From positions 1 to 32,830 of the forward strand of contig CACHWN010000001.1 in NCBI GenBank assembly GCA_902583585.1: a stretch of 32,830 nt of DNA. Direction: 5' to 3'. The DNA comes from an uncultured Pelagibacteraceae bacterium. GTDB lineage: Bacteria; Pseudomonadota; Alphaproteobacteria; Pelagibacterales; Pelagibacteraceae. The notes under the pieces were generated by a model. It made no database searches, was not told the DNA's origin, and saw only the letters and a program-made list of their open reading frames with translations. Below, piece by piece: positions 8,448 through 15,719 of the stretch (the stretch's first letter is position 1; each line of letters opens with the position of its first letter). The position numbers and the translations under genes were made by a program.

Positions 8448-9644
8448 ATGACAAGTTTAAATAAAATCGCTGTTGTTATGGAAAATCTCGAATATGGGGG
8501 AGCTACCACTCACTTGAAAGCTCTCATAAAAAACAAGGCATTTAATAAATCAAAGTTTATACTAATTACAAACAATTCAAATAAAGCAATAGATAAATTC
8601 TTTAAAACAAAAAATAAAAAAATTGAAATAATATTTTATAATTCGTTTAACGTTTTAAATTTGAATGCAAAAATATTTAAATTATTTTTCATAATATTAA
8701 AACCATTTCTATTTTTATTATCAATTTTACAAATGTATAAAATTTTTAAAAGATTAGAGTTTGATATTTTACTGGCTAATTGCGGAGGATATGGAGATTT
8801 TAGATCTGAGATGGCAGGTTTGATTGCTAATAAAATTTTAAAAAATAAAAAATCATTCTTACTTATTCACCACTGTTATTCAAAACCAATTCTTTGGAGT
8901 TCATTTGTTGATCTTTTTAATTATCTGGTAGCTAGAAGCGTTAACGGAATTATATTTGTTTCAAGGGCTACAAAGCTATCAATCAAAAAAAATACTTCAA
9001 TTCTTAAAAATTCAAAAAAAAACAATATTGTCATTCACAATGGTATTGAAATTAAAAAATTTTCAAAAAAAAAAATTGCTAGTTTTAAAATAAGAACAAA
9101 TAAAATTAAGATAGGCATGTTGTCTAGAATAGAAACTTATAAAGGTCAAACTGATTTGGTTGAAGGTTTTAATGATTTACCCATAGGTCTAAAATCTAAA
9201 TTTATAATTTTTTTTGTTGGCAACGGAAAAAAAGATGAAGTGAATTCTCTTAAAAAAAAAATTAGTGATTACAAACTTAACAAGAATTTCAAAATTTTGA
9301 GATATTTAAATGAAGATAGCTACAAAATTATAAATAATTTTGATTTGTTAATTTCTTTGACCAGAGATTTTGAAGCATTTGGATACTCTATAGCAGAAGC
9401 TTTGTATGTAAAAACTCCAGTAATTTGTACTAATGTTGGGGGAATAACAGAATTTGTAAATAGTCAAAACGCGATCATTATTAAACCTAAAAGAAGAGAT
9501 TTGATTACTAAATCTTTAAAAGAATTTTTGCTAAAAAAAGGATCAATACAAAAAAAAAAGACAAACGGTTTTAAAATAATAACAAAAAAATTTAATTCTG
9601 ACATAATGAGTAAAAAATTTCTTATGTATTTTTCTAATGCTTAA
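8448..9644 (+). CDS. Glycosyltransferase family 4 (GT-B fold)
   Basis: This 398-aa protein is a GT-B glycosyltransferase of the GT4 type. The N-terminal domain begins 'KIAVVMENLEYGGATTHL', a G-G-A acceptor loop. A hinge segment 'IVIHNGIEIKKF' near residue 200 precedes 'KIGMLSRIETYKGQTDLV'. The C-terminal nucleotide-sugar pocket has the E-x7-E-type motif in 'FEAFGYSIAEALYVKTPVI' followed by 'NVGGITEFV'. A hydrophobic stretch at about 80-95 may be membrane-associating. It probably transfers a sugar from an NDP donor onto a lipid-linked or LPS acceptor on the cytoplasmic face. It overlaps the next gene by 8 nt. Confidence 0.88.
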   Translation: MTSLNKIAVVMENLEYGGATTHLKALIKNKAFNKSKFILITNNSNKAIDKFFKTKNKKIEIIFYNSFNVLNLNAKIFKLFFIILKPFLFLLSILQMYKIFKRLEFDILLANCGGYGDFRSEMAGLIANKILKNKKSFLLIHHCYSKPILWSSFVDLFNYLVARSVNGIIFVSRATKLSIKKNTSILKNSKKNNIVIHNGIEIKKFSKKKIASFKIRTNKIKIGMLSRIETYKGQTDLVEGFNDLPIGLKSKFIIFFVGNGKKDEVNSLKKKISDYKLNKNFKILRYLNEDSYKIINNFDLLISLTRDFEAFGYSIAEALYVKTPVICTNVGGITEFVNSQNAIIIKPKRRDLITKSLKEFLLKKGSIQKKKTNGFKIITKKFNSDIMSKKFLMYFSNA

Positions 9645-10554
9645 AAAAATAATTCAAAAAAGGAAAATGTTAATAGTTGGAGGGACTGGTTTTATAGGCT
9701 ACCAACTTTCAAAATTAGCAATAGAAAGCGGTTGGAGCGTAGATAGTATTTCAAGGAAATTACCAAAAAAAAATAGAAAACTATCAAAAGTTAAATATTT
9801 GATTTGTGATATAACAAAATTTAAAAATATTAAAAAAAAAATAAAAAAAAAATACAGTTTTGTTGTCAATTTAGGAGGAGAGGTTGACCACAAAAATAAA
9901 GCCAAGGTATATCAAAGTCACTATATTGGCTGTAAAAATATTTCAAATTTTTTTTTGGATAAAAAAATTACAACCTTCGTTCAGATTGGTTCAAGTAGTG
10001 AGTATGCAAAACTAAAGTCTCCACATAAAGAAAGTTTTAAATGTGATCCAAAATCTTACTATGGAAAGTCAAAATATCTCGCAACAAAATTCTTGTTGAA
10101 TCTAAAAAAAAATGAGGATTTTCCTGTTGTAATTTTAAGACTATATCAAACATTTGGATCAAACCAGGACTCCAATAGATTGATACCATTTGTTATTAAA
10201 TCATGTCTCTCGGGAAAAAAATTTCCATGTTCTGACGGAAATCAATACAGAGATTTTTTAATAGTTGATCAGGTGGTTAAAGCTATTTTTAAATGTTATA
10301 AAAATCCAAAGGCTTACGGTCAAATTATCAATGTTGGATCTGGTAAAGCACGTAAGGTAAAAGATATAATTGAAGAGATTAAAAAGATAATTAAAAAGGG
10401 AAAACCACAATACGGTATGATAAAATTAAGATCTGAAGAAAGTATAAAAGCATATCCAAACTTACAAAAAGCAAAAAAACTTCTTAATTGGCAGCCAAAA
10501 GAAGATTTTAAAAAAGATCTTTCCAAAACAATTACATTTTATAAAAATAGATGA
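9637..10554 (+). CDS. NAD-dependent epimerase/dehydratase (sugar-nucleotide reductase?)
   Basis: This 305-aa protein is an extended SDR. The dinucleotide-binding loop GGTGFIG lies at residues 15-21, 'GSSSEYA' supplies the Ser, and 'YYGKSK' supplies the catalytic Tyr-x-x-x-Lys. 'VILRLYQTFG' and 'RDFLIVDQVVKAI' are typical substrate-domain segments. The start at 9637 gives an 8-nt overlap with the GT4 gene. An internal ATG at 9667 starts just before the fold (MLIVGG) and is a credible alternative. It sits directly upstream of the CDP-glucose genes rfbF and rfbG, so it may be the 4-keto reductase or epimerase that finishes the CDP-6-deoxyhexose made by them; this is inference from order only. 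Confidence 0.82.
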   Translation: MLKKIIQKRKMLIVGGTGFIGYQLSKLAIESGWSVDSISRKLPKKNRKLSKVKYLICDITKFKNIKKKIKKKYSFVVNLGGEVDHKNKAKVYQSHYIGCKNISNFFLDKKITTFVQIGSSSEYAKLKSPHKESFKCDPKSYYGKSKYLATKFLLNLKKNEDFPVVILRLYQTFGSNQDSNRLIPFVIKSCLSGKKFPCSDGNQYRDFLIVDQVVKAIFKCYKNPKAYGQIINVGSGKARKVKDIIEEIKKIIKKGKPQYGMIKLRSEESIKAYPNLQKAKKLLNWQPKEDFKKDLSKTITFYKNR

Positions 10555-11267
10555 AATCAAATAAAAAAATCTCAAAGGTAGTAATTTTAGCAGGCGGTAT
10601 GGGCACTAGAATTTCTGAGTATACAAAAACTATTCCAAAACCAATGATTAAAATTGGTAAATTTCCGATTATTGTTCACATTATAAGACATTTTAATAAA
10701 TTCGGTTACAAAAACTTTTTGATAGCTGCGGGATATAAAGGAAAAGTAATTAAGGATTATTTTAATAAGAAGAAAAAATTTTTTAAAAATCTAAATATAA
10801 ATGTAATTGATACTGGTCTAAAAACAATGACAGGGGGAAGAATAAAACGACTTAAAAAATATTTAAAAGATGAAGATTTTTTTCTAACTTATGGAGATGG
10901 TCTGTCTGATGTAAATTTAGATAAACTTTATAATTTTTATAAAAAAAGTAAAAAAAAAATTGTCCTGACTGCAGTAAGACCACCAGCAAGATTTGGTTAT
11001 ATTAAATTGAAAGATAGTGAGGTTGTTCAATTTAAAGAAAAATCGAGAATTGACGAAGGATGGATTAATGGAGGTTTTTTTGTAATGAGTAAAATTATCT
11101 TTAAATACTTGAAAAATGATAAAACTTATTTGGAAAAAGAGCCCTTAGAAACTATTGCTAAAAAATCTTTTTTAGGCGCGTATAAACATCATAAATTTTG
11201 GCAGTGTGTTGATACCAAAAGAGATAAAGATAATTTAGAAAATCTATTTAAAAAGAGAAAAAAATAA
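10551..11267 (+). CDS. rfbF: Glucose-1-phosphate cytidylyltransferase
   Basis: This enzyme makes CDP-glucose from CTP and glucose 1-phosphate, the first step to CDP-linked 6-deoxy and 3,6-dideoxy hexoses. The 238-aa protein has the nucleotidyltransferase signature 'ILAGGMGTRISEYTKTIPKPM' with the G-G-x-G-T-R loop at residues 15-20, then 'AAGYKGKVIKDYF', 'DTGLKTMTGGRIKRL', 'LTYGDGLSDV' (metal-binding Asp), and 'GWINGGFFV', the order expected for RfbF/DdhA. It is slightly shorter than classic RfbF (about 257 aa). It overlaps the upstream epimerase by 4 nt and is followed by rfbG, the next enzyme of the pathway. Confidence 0.92.
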   Translation: MKSNKKISKVVILAGGMGTRISEYTKTIPKPMIKIGKFPIIVHIIRHFNKFGYKNFLIAAGYKGKVIKDYFNKKKKFFKNLNINVIDTGLKTMTGGRIKRLKKYLKDEDFFLTYGDGLSDVNLDKLYNFYKKSKKKIVLTAVRPPARFGYIKLKDSEVVQFKEKSRIDEGWINGGFFVMSKIIFKYLKNDKTYLEKEPLETIAKKSFLGAYKHHKFWQCVDTKRDKDNLENLFKKRKK

Positions 11268-11284
11268 ATTTGAAATTACAAAAT

Positions 11285-12376
11285 ATGGATAAACAATTTA
11301 AACTTTTCAAAAATAAAAAAATATTAATAACGGGGCACACCGGATTTAAAGGCTCTTGGCTTACTCTTTGGCTAAGCAATATCGGAGCTAAAGTTTATGG
11401 AATTTCACTTAGAACGAAGGGTTTTAATCATTTCAATTCTTTAAGAATTAAAGGAGTAAAATCAAATTATTTTGATATCAAAGATCAAAATAAATTAAAA
11501 AAAGTTTTCAAAAAAATTAAACCTGATTTTGTTTTTCATTTAGCAGCACAAGCTTTAGTCAAACATTCTTATAAAAATTCAACTGAAACTTTTCTGAGTA
11601 ATTCTATTGGAACTCTTAATGTACTAGAGGGACTTAAAACTTTAAGAAATAATTGTATTGCAGTCATAATAACTAGCGATAAAGTTTATAAAAATTTTGA
11701 GGTAAAAAGAGGATATAAAGAGGATGATATAATTGGAGGACAAGATCCTTACAGTGCATCAAAAGGTTGTGCAGAATTGATTATAGAGTCTTACTTTTCA
11801 TCTTTTTTGCAAAAAAATAAAAATTTAAGAATTGCTACAGCTAGGGCCGGAAATGTTATAGGCGGTGGTGATTGGAGTCAGGATAGATTAATTCCAGATT
11901 GCGCTAAATCTTGGAAAAATAAAAAACCTGTTATGTTGAGAAATCCAAATTCAACAAGACCGTGGCAGAATGTTTTGGATGTAGTAAGAGGTTACATGAT
12001 ACTAGCTAAGGCATTAAAGACCAAAAGCAAATTAAATGGGAAGCCCTTTAATTTTGGACCGCAAAGTAAAGAAAATTACTCTGTAATAGATGTAATTAAA
12101 TTATTGAAAAAGAATTGGAAAAACTTTAATTTCAAAATTCAAAATTCAAAAAAAAATTATAGGGAAGCCAATCTTCTGAAACTAAATAGCAGTAAAGCAA
12201 ATAAAGTTCTGAAATGGAAGTGTGCTCTTAAGTTTAATCAATCAGTTGAATTAACTGCAAAATGGTATAAGAATTATCTCTATTCAAAAAATGTTAAAAA
12301 AACCTCACTAGATACTTTAAAAGATTATTACTATTATTTAAAAAAAAAAAACATTTTTTATAAGTCTGATATTTAA
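11285..12376 (+). CDS. rfbG: CDP-glucose 4,6-dehydratase
   Basis: This enzyme converts CDP-glucose to CDP-4-keto-6-deoxyglucose. It is an extended SDR: 'ILITGHTGFKGSWL' near the N-terminus has the G-x-x-G-F-x-G loop with the 'FKGSW' typical of RfbG. It also has 'FHLAAQALVKHSY', 'SDKVYKN', catalytic Tyr/Lys in 'DPYSASKGCAELI', and 'RAGNVIGGGDWSQDRLIPD'. I start it at the ATG at 11285 (363 aa); a TTG at 11270 would add five residues. It comes 17 nt after rfbF. The gene has a 12-A run near its 3' end (12340-12351) and stops 3 nt before tRNA-Val, marking the end of the glycan island. No RfbH-type dehydratase is visible in the window. Confidence 0.92.
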   Translation: MDKQFKLFKNKKILITGHTGFKGSWLTLWLSNIGAKVYGISLRTKGFNHFNSLRIKGVKSNYFDIKDQNKLKKVFKKIKPDFVFHLAAQALVKHSYKNSTETFLSNSIGTLNVLEGLKTLRNNCIAVIITSDKVYKNFEVKRGYKEDDIIGGQDPYSASKGCAELIIESYFSSFLQKNKNLRIATARAGNVIGGGDWSQDRLIPDCAKSWKNKKPVMLRNPNSTRPWQNVLDVVRGYMILAKALKTKSKLNGKPFNFGPQSKENYSVIDVIKLLKKNWKNFNFKIQNSKKNYREANLLKLNSSKANKVLKWKCALKFNQSVELTAKWYKNYLYSKNVKKTSLDTLKDYYYYLKKKNIFYKSDI

Positions 12377-12379
12377 TTT

Positions 12380-12454
12380 GGGCGTGTAGTTCAGTGGTAG
12401 AACGCTACGTTGACATCGTAGAGGTCATAAGTTCAATTCTTATCACGCCCACCA
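12380..12454 (+). tRNA. tRNA-Val(GAC)
   Basis: The cloverleaf closes cleanly: acceptor gggcgtg (12380-12386) pairs with cacgccc (12444-12450), anticodon stem ctacg/cgtag flanks the loop ttgacat with anticodon GAC, and the T-arm loop is ttcaatt. The discriminator is A and CCA is encoded (12452-12454). It lies 3 nt after rfbG and 72 nt before the 5S rRNA, so it sits on the border between the glycan island and the core genes. Confidence 0.95.
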
Positions 12455-12493
12455 CACAAAGAAAGACCTTTATTTAGATGAAATTAATGGGTA

Positions 12494-12522
12494 TTTACAT
12501 ACTTATTCAAAACCACTATAAG
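12494..12522 (+). promoter_or_regulatory. Candidate sigma-70 promoter of the 5S rRNA gene
   Basis: A -35 box TTTACA (12494-12499) and a -10 box TATAAG (12517-12522) each match the consensus at 5 of 6 positions and are exactly 17 nt apart. Initiation about 7 nt after the -10 box would fall at about 12529, within a base or two of the mature 5S 5' end (12527-12528). This would make the 5S independent of the 16S-23S transcript. It is prediction from sequence; the background is AT-rich, so chance -10 boxes are common, but spacing plus position are good support. Confidence 0.6.
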
Positions 12523-12526
12523 AAAT

Positions 12527-12644
12527 TGCCTGGTAATTATTGCGAAGGGGCTACACCCGATCCCATTCCGAACTCGGAAGTTAAGTCCTTCAGCGCCGAT
12601 GGTACTTTGTCTTAAGATATGGAAGAGTAGGACGTTGCCAGGCT
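12527..12644 (+). rRNA. rrf: 5S ribosomal RNA
   Basis: Helix I closes between gcctgg (12528-12533) and ccaggc (12638-12643). The conserved loop-B/C core 'acccgatcccattccgaac' and 'tcggaagttaag' lies in between, followed by 'cgccgatggtac' and the loop-E/helix IV-V region 'agagtagg'. Length is about 118 nt. Ends are accurate to a base or two. No 23S rRNA precedes it: the gene upstream is tRNA-Val and then a glycan island. There is no terminator-like hairpin between it and rpmJ, 8 nt downstream. Confidence 0.95.
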
Positions 12645-12652
12645 TAACAATT

Positions 12653-12778
12653 ATGAAAGTAGCTAGTTCATTAAAATCTTTAAAAAAAAGAGACTTAAAC
12701 TCAAAGCTCGTGAAGAGAAGAGGAAAACTTTACGTAATTAATAAAAAAAATCCAAAATTTAAAGCTCGTCAAGGTTAG
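12653..12778 (+). CDS. rpmJ: Ribosomal protein bL36
   Basis: This 41-aa basic protein begins [14 protein letters not shown] and ends [12 protein letters not shown], matching the long, cysteine-free (non-zinc) bL36 usual in alphaproteobacteria. It is a component of the 50S subunit. Its ATG lies only 8-9 nt after the 3' end of the 5S rRNA and no Shine-Dalgarno sequence fits in the gap. Translation must therefore start from a nearly leaderless processed message or from the unprocessed 5S read-through. The oxidase subunit IV gene starts 2 nt after its stop. Confidence 0.95.
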   Translation: MKVASSLKSLKKRDLNSKLVKRRGKLYVINKKNPKFKARQG

Positions 12779-12780
12779 TT

Positions 12781-12891
12781 ATGAGTGAAAATGACTTCAA
12801 AAAAACTTACAATGGTTTTACTAAGTTTGTTTTATGGGGAACAATTGCAGTAATTGCGTTATTAATAATACTAGCAGTAACTTTGCTTTAA
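12781..12891 (+). CDS. aa3-type cytochrome c oxidase subunit IV (small)
   Basis: This 36-aa protein begins MSENDFKKTYNGFTKF and continues as one hydrophobic helix (about residues 17-36, 'VLWGTIAVIALL...'). A short charged N-terminus followed by a single transmembrane helix is the pattern of the bacterial aa3 oxidase subunit IV family, which in many alphaproteobacteria is encoded just upstream of the transhydrogenase alpha gene, as here. It would sit in the inner membrane at the surface of the terminal oxidase. Identification rests on size, topology, 'T..F.k' region and synteny. It is 2 nt after rpmJ and 19 nt before pntAA. Confidence 0.75.
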   Translation: MSENDFKKTYNGFTKFVLWGTIAVIALLIILAVTLL

Positions 12892-12910
12892 AATCAAAGA
12901 GATTAACTAA

Positions 12911-14005
12911 ATGATAGTAGGCTCAATTAAAGAAGATTTAACATTAGAGAAAAGAGTTTCAATTACACCAGAAACTGCAAAAAATATTATAGGTCTTGGT
13001 CTCAAGGTATGTATTGAAAAAAATTATGCCAGTCATTTAGGTTTAGAAGACAATGAATATGAAAATGTTGGAGTCGAAATAAAAGCTTCATCAAGTAAAG
13101 TTTTAGACTCAAGCGATCTAATTGTTAAAGTCAATTGTCCACTTGAAAATGAAATAATAAATCTGAAAGAAAATACAATTTTGATTGGAATGCTTAATCC
13201 TGCGAAAAATAAAGATTTAATTTCAAAAATAATGATTAAAAAAATTAAAACGTTTTCACTTGAATTACTTCCTCGAATTACAAGAGCTCAATCAATGGAC
13301 GTATTGTCTTCACAATCAAATTTAGCTGGTTATAGAGCGGTAGTTGAGAGTGTAGCAGAATTTGAAAAAGCTGTTCCAATGATGATGACAGCAGCAGGCA
13401 CTGTGCCGGCTGCAAAAATCTTAGTTATCGGAGCAGGTGTAGCAGGTTTACAAGCAATCGCTACCGCTAAGAGACTGGGTGCAATAGTTTCAGCTACTGA
13501 CGTAAGAGCTGCATCAAAAGAACAAGTAGAAAGCTTAGGTGGAAAATTTTTAACTGTCGAACAATCTGAAAATATGGAGACTAAAGGCGGATATGCAAAA
13601 GAAGCCTCTGATGATTATAAAAAAAAACAAGCAGAACTAATGAAAGACGCATTAAAAAAAAATGATATAGTTATATGCACTGCTTTAATTCCTGGAAAAC
13701 CTGCACCAAGAATATTAACTGAAGATTTAGTTAAATTGATGAAACCTGGTTCTATCATTTTTGATTTAGCTGCTGAACAGGGAGGAAATTCTGCATTTTG
13801 TGAGGCAGGAAAAATTAATACGGTTGATGGAATAAAGGTTATAGGAGTGAAGAGTTTAATGAATAGATTACCTCTTACTGCTTCAAGTTTATATGCTAAA
13901 AATTTATTTAGCTTCATAAGAAACTTGTATAGTAAAGAAAAAAAAGATTTTAATATTAACTTAGAAGATGAGATAATAGAAAAATCTTTAATAAAGGAGA
14001 CTTAA
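12911..14005 (+). CDS. pntAA: NAD(P) transhydrogenase subunit alpha 1 (domain I)
   Basis: This 364-aa soluble subunit binds NAD(H) in the proton-translocating transhydrogenase, which drives NADPH formation with the proton-motive force. 'KEDLTLEKRVSITPET' opens the alanine-dehydrogenase-like fold, 'SMDVLSSQSNLAGYRAV' is the conserved loop that meets domain III, and the NAD loop G-A-G-V-A-G is at residues 174-179. 'ALIPGKPAPRILTEDLV' and 'DLAAEQGGN' follow. It is a separate subunit, as in Rhodospirillum rubrum, not fused as in E. coli PntA. 'aaagaga' 9-15 nt upstream may be a weak ribosome site. pntAB begins 2 nt downstream. Confidence 0.97.
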   Translation: MIVGSIKEDLTLEKRVSITPETAKNIIGLGLKVCIEKNYASHLGLEDNEYENVGVEIKASSSKVLDSSDLIVKVNCPLENEIINLKENTILIGMLNPAKNKDLISKIMIKKIKTFSLELLPRITRAQSMDVLSSQSNLAGYRAVVESVAEFEKAVPMMMTAAGTVPAAKILVIGAGVAGLQAIATAKRLGAIVSATDVRAASKEQVESLGGKFLTVEQSENMETKGGYAKEASDDYKKKQAELMKDALKKNDIVICTALIPGKPAPRILTEDLVKLMKPGSIIFDLAAEQGGNSAFCEAGKINTVDGIKVIGVKSLMNRLPLTASSLYAKNLFSFIRNLYSKEKKDFNINLEDEIIEKSLIKET

Positions 14006-14007
14006 TT

Positions 14008-14319
14008 ATGGAAATAGATCCGTTTATATTTAGATTAAGTATATTTATTTTATCAATTTTTATCGGTTATTACGTGGTATGGAGTGTAACCCCATCCCTT
14101 CATACACCTCTTATGTCCGTCACTAATGCTATTTCATCTGTAATTATTGTTGGTGCGATCATCGCTGCTTTAGCAGGTGTTTCTGATAGTATTTTTAGCA
14201 CTTCGAGTATTTTTGGGTTTATTGCGATCGTTTTGGCTGCGGTTAACATTTTTGGCGGTTTTTTAGTGACCCAAAGAATGCTTCAAATGTATAAAAAAAA
14301 GAAAGATAAAAATAAATGA
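14008..14319 (+). CDS. pntAB: NAD(P) transhydrogenase subunit alpha 2 (membrane)
   Basis: This 103-aa subunit supplies part of the membrane domain II that carries protons. Three hydrophobic spans are visible at about 8-26, 40-57 and 68-90, and a basic tail (KKKKDKNK) ends it. 'PLMSVTNAISSVIIVGAI' in the second span is the family's conserved segment. 'aaaggag' lies 7-13 nt before the start and is one of the clearer ribosome sites in the window. It overlaps pntB by 4 nt. Confidence 0.96.
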   Translation: MEIDPFIFRLSIFILSIFIGYYVVWSVTPSLHTPLMSVTNAISSVIIVGAIIAALAGVSDSIFSTSSIFGFIAIVLAAVNIFGGFLVTQRMLQMYKKKKDKNK

Positions 14320-15719
14320 TATCTGCAAATTTATCAGCAATTTTTTATTTAGTCTCTGGAATACTTTTTATACTTGCATTAAGAGGATTGTCATCTCCAG
14401 ATACATCAAGGCAAGGAAATTACTTTGGAATTGTAGGAATGATAATTGCAATAGTAGTTACATTTTTATCTATAGGTAATTTTTCTGCATCATTAGTTTA
14501 TGTCATAATTTTCTTAACTATTGGTGGGGCAATCGGAGGTTTCATTGCTTTTAGAATTCCAATGACTGCAATGCCAGAATTAGTTGCAGGTTTTCATAGT
14601 TTAGTTGGTTTGGCAGCTGTTTTTGTTGCCATAGCAGCTTTTTTAAATCCTGAGGCTTTTAATTTAGGAAACGTAGGAAATATTAAACTTGCTAGTCTAA
14701 TTGAGATGTCCATAGGAGCAGCTGTTGGAGCAATAACTTTTTCAGGATCCATAATAGCTTTTTTAAAGTTGAGAGGGATCATGTCAGGTGCCCCAATTAC
14801 ATTTAGCGGGCAACATATTGTAAATTTATTACTTGGAATAGGTATTTTTGTTTTAATCTTTTATTTGTGCAAAACCCAGTCGTCAAATATTTTTTGGACT
14901 GTGATTGTAATTTCTTTTTTAGTTGGTGTTTTACTTATCATCCCTATTGGAGGAGCAGATATGCCAGTAGTAATTTCTATGCTTAACTCTTACTCTGGAT
15001 GGGCAGCAGCTGGTATAGGATTTACGTTAGAAAATACTGCTTTAATTATCACAGGTGCTCTTGTTGGATCCTCTGGAGCAATTTTATCTTACATAATGTG
15101 TAAAGCAATGAATAGATCTTTTATAAGTGTAATACTAGGAGGATTTGGTGCTGAAAGTTCATCTGATGATAAAAAAGAAAAAAAAGATCAAAAGCCAGTT
15201 AAGAGCGGTAATGCTGAAGATGCAGCCTTTTTAATGAAAAATGCTTCCTCGGTTATAATAGTTCCTGGATATGGTATGGCTGTGGCACAAGCCCAACATG
15301 CGCTTAGAGAGATGGTTGATAAATTAAAAAAAAATGACATTAAAGTTACTTACGCAATACATCCAGTTGCTGGAAGAATGCCAGGACATATGAATGTTCT
15401 ACTAGCAGAGGCCAATGTACCTTACGATGAAGTTTTCGAATTAGAAGATATTAACAATGACTTTGCTAACTCGGATGTAGCATTCGTTATTGGTGCAAAT
15501 GACGTTACCAATCCTATTGCAAAAACTGATCCTAAAAGCCCTATCTTTGGTATGCCAGTATTAGATGTAGAAAAATGTAAATCAGTTTTATTTGTTAAAA
15601 GAAGTTTATCACCTGGGTATGCTGGAGTAGACAATGAATTATTTTATAAAGACAATACATTAATGTTATTTGCCGATGCTAAAAAGATGACCGAAGATAT
15701 TGTTAAAAATCTGGATTAA
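14316..15719 (+). CDS. pntB: NAD(P) transhydrogenase subunit beta
   Basis: This 467-aa subunit has about eight or nine transmembrane spans (residues 1-270; domain II) followed by the soluble NADP(H)-binding domain III. 'FHSLVGLAAVFVAIAAF' and 'GADMPVVISMLNSYSGWAAAG' are conserved membrane segments. Domain III has the inverted Rossmann 'VPGYGMAVAQAQHAL' around residues 316-330, 'HPVAGRMPGHMNVLLAEA', and 'KRSLSPGYAGVDNELF' near the C-terminus. All three pnt subunits overlap or abut, so equimolar translation is likely. The transaldolase gene starts on the last base of its stop codon. Confidence 0.97.
   Translation: MISANLSAIFYLVSGILFILALRGLSSPDTSRQGNYFGIVGMIIAIVVTFLSIGNFSASLVYVIIFLTIGGAIGGFIAFRIPMTAMPELVAGFHSLVGLAAVFVAIAAFLNPEAFNLGNVGNIKLASLIEMSIGAAVGAITFSGSIIAFLKLRGIMSGAPITFSGQHIVNLLLGIGIFVLIFYLCKTQSSNIFWTVIVISFLVGVLLIIPIGGADMPVVISMLNSYSGWAAAGIGFTLENTALIITGALVGSSGAILSYIMCKAMNRSFISVILGGFGAESSSDDKKEKKDQKPVKSGNAEDAAFLMKNASSVIIVPGYGMAVAQAQHALREMVDKLKKNDIKVTYAIHPVAGRMPGHMNVLLAEANVPYDEVFELEDINNDFANSDVAFVIGANDVTNPIAKTDPKSPIFGMPVLDVEKCKSVLFVKRSLSPGYAGVDNELFYKDNTLMLFADAKKMTEDIVKNLD

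Noticed and set aside
12455-12493. Intrinsic terminator after tRNA-Val
   Set aside because: Only a 4-bp AAAG/CTTT stem with no T run; not distinguishable from background.
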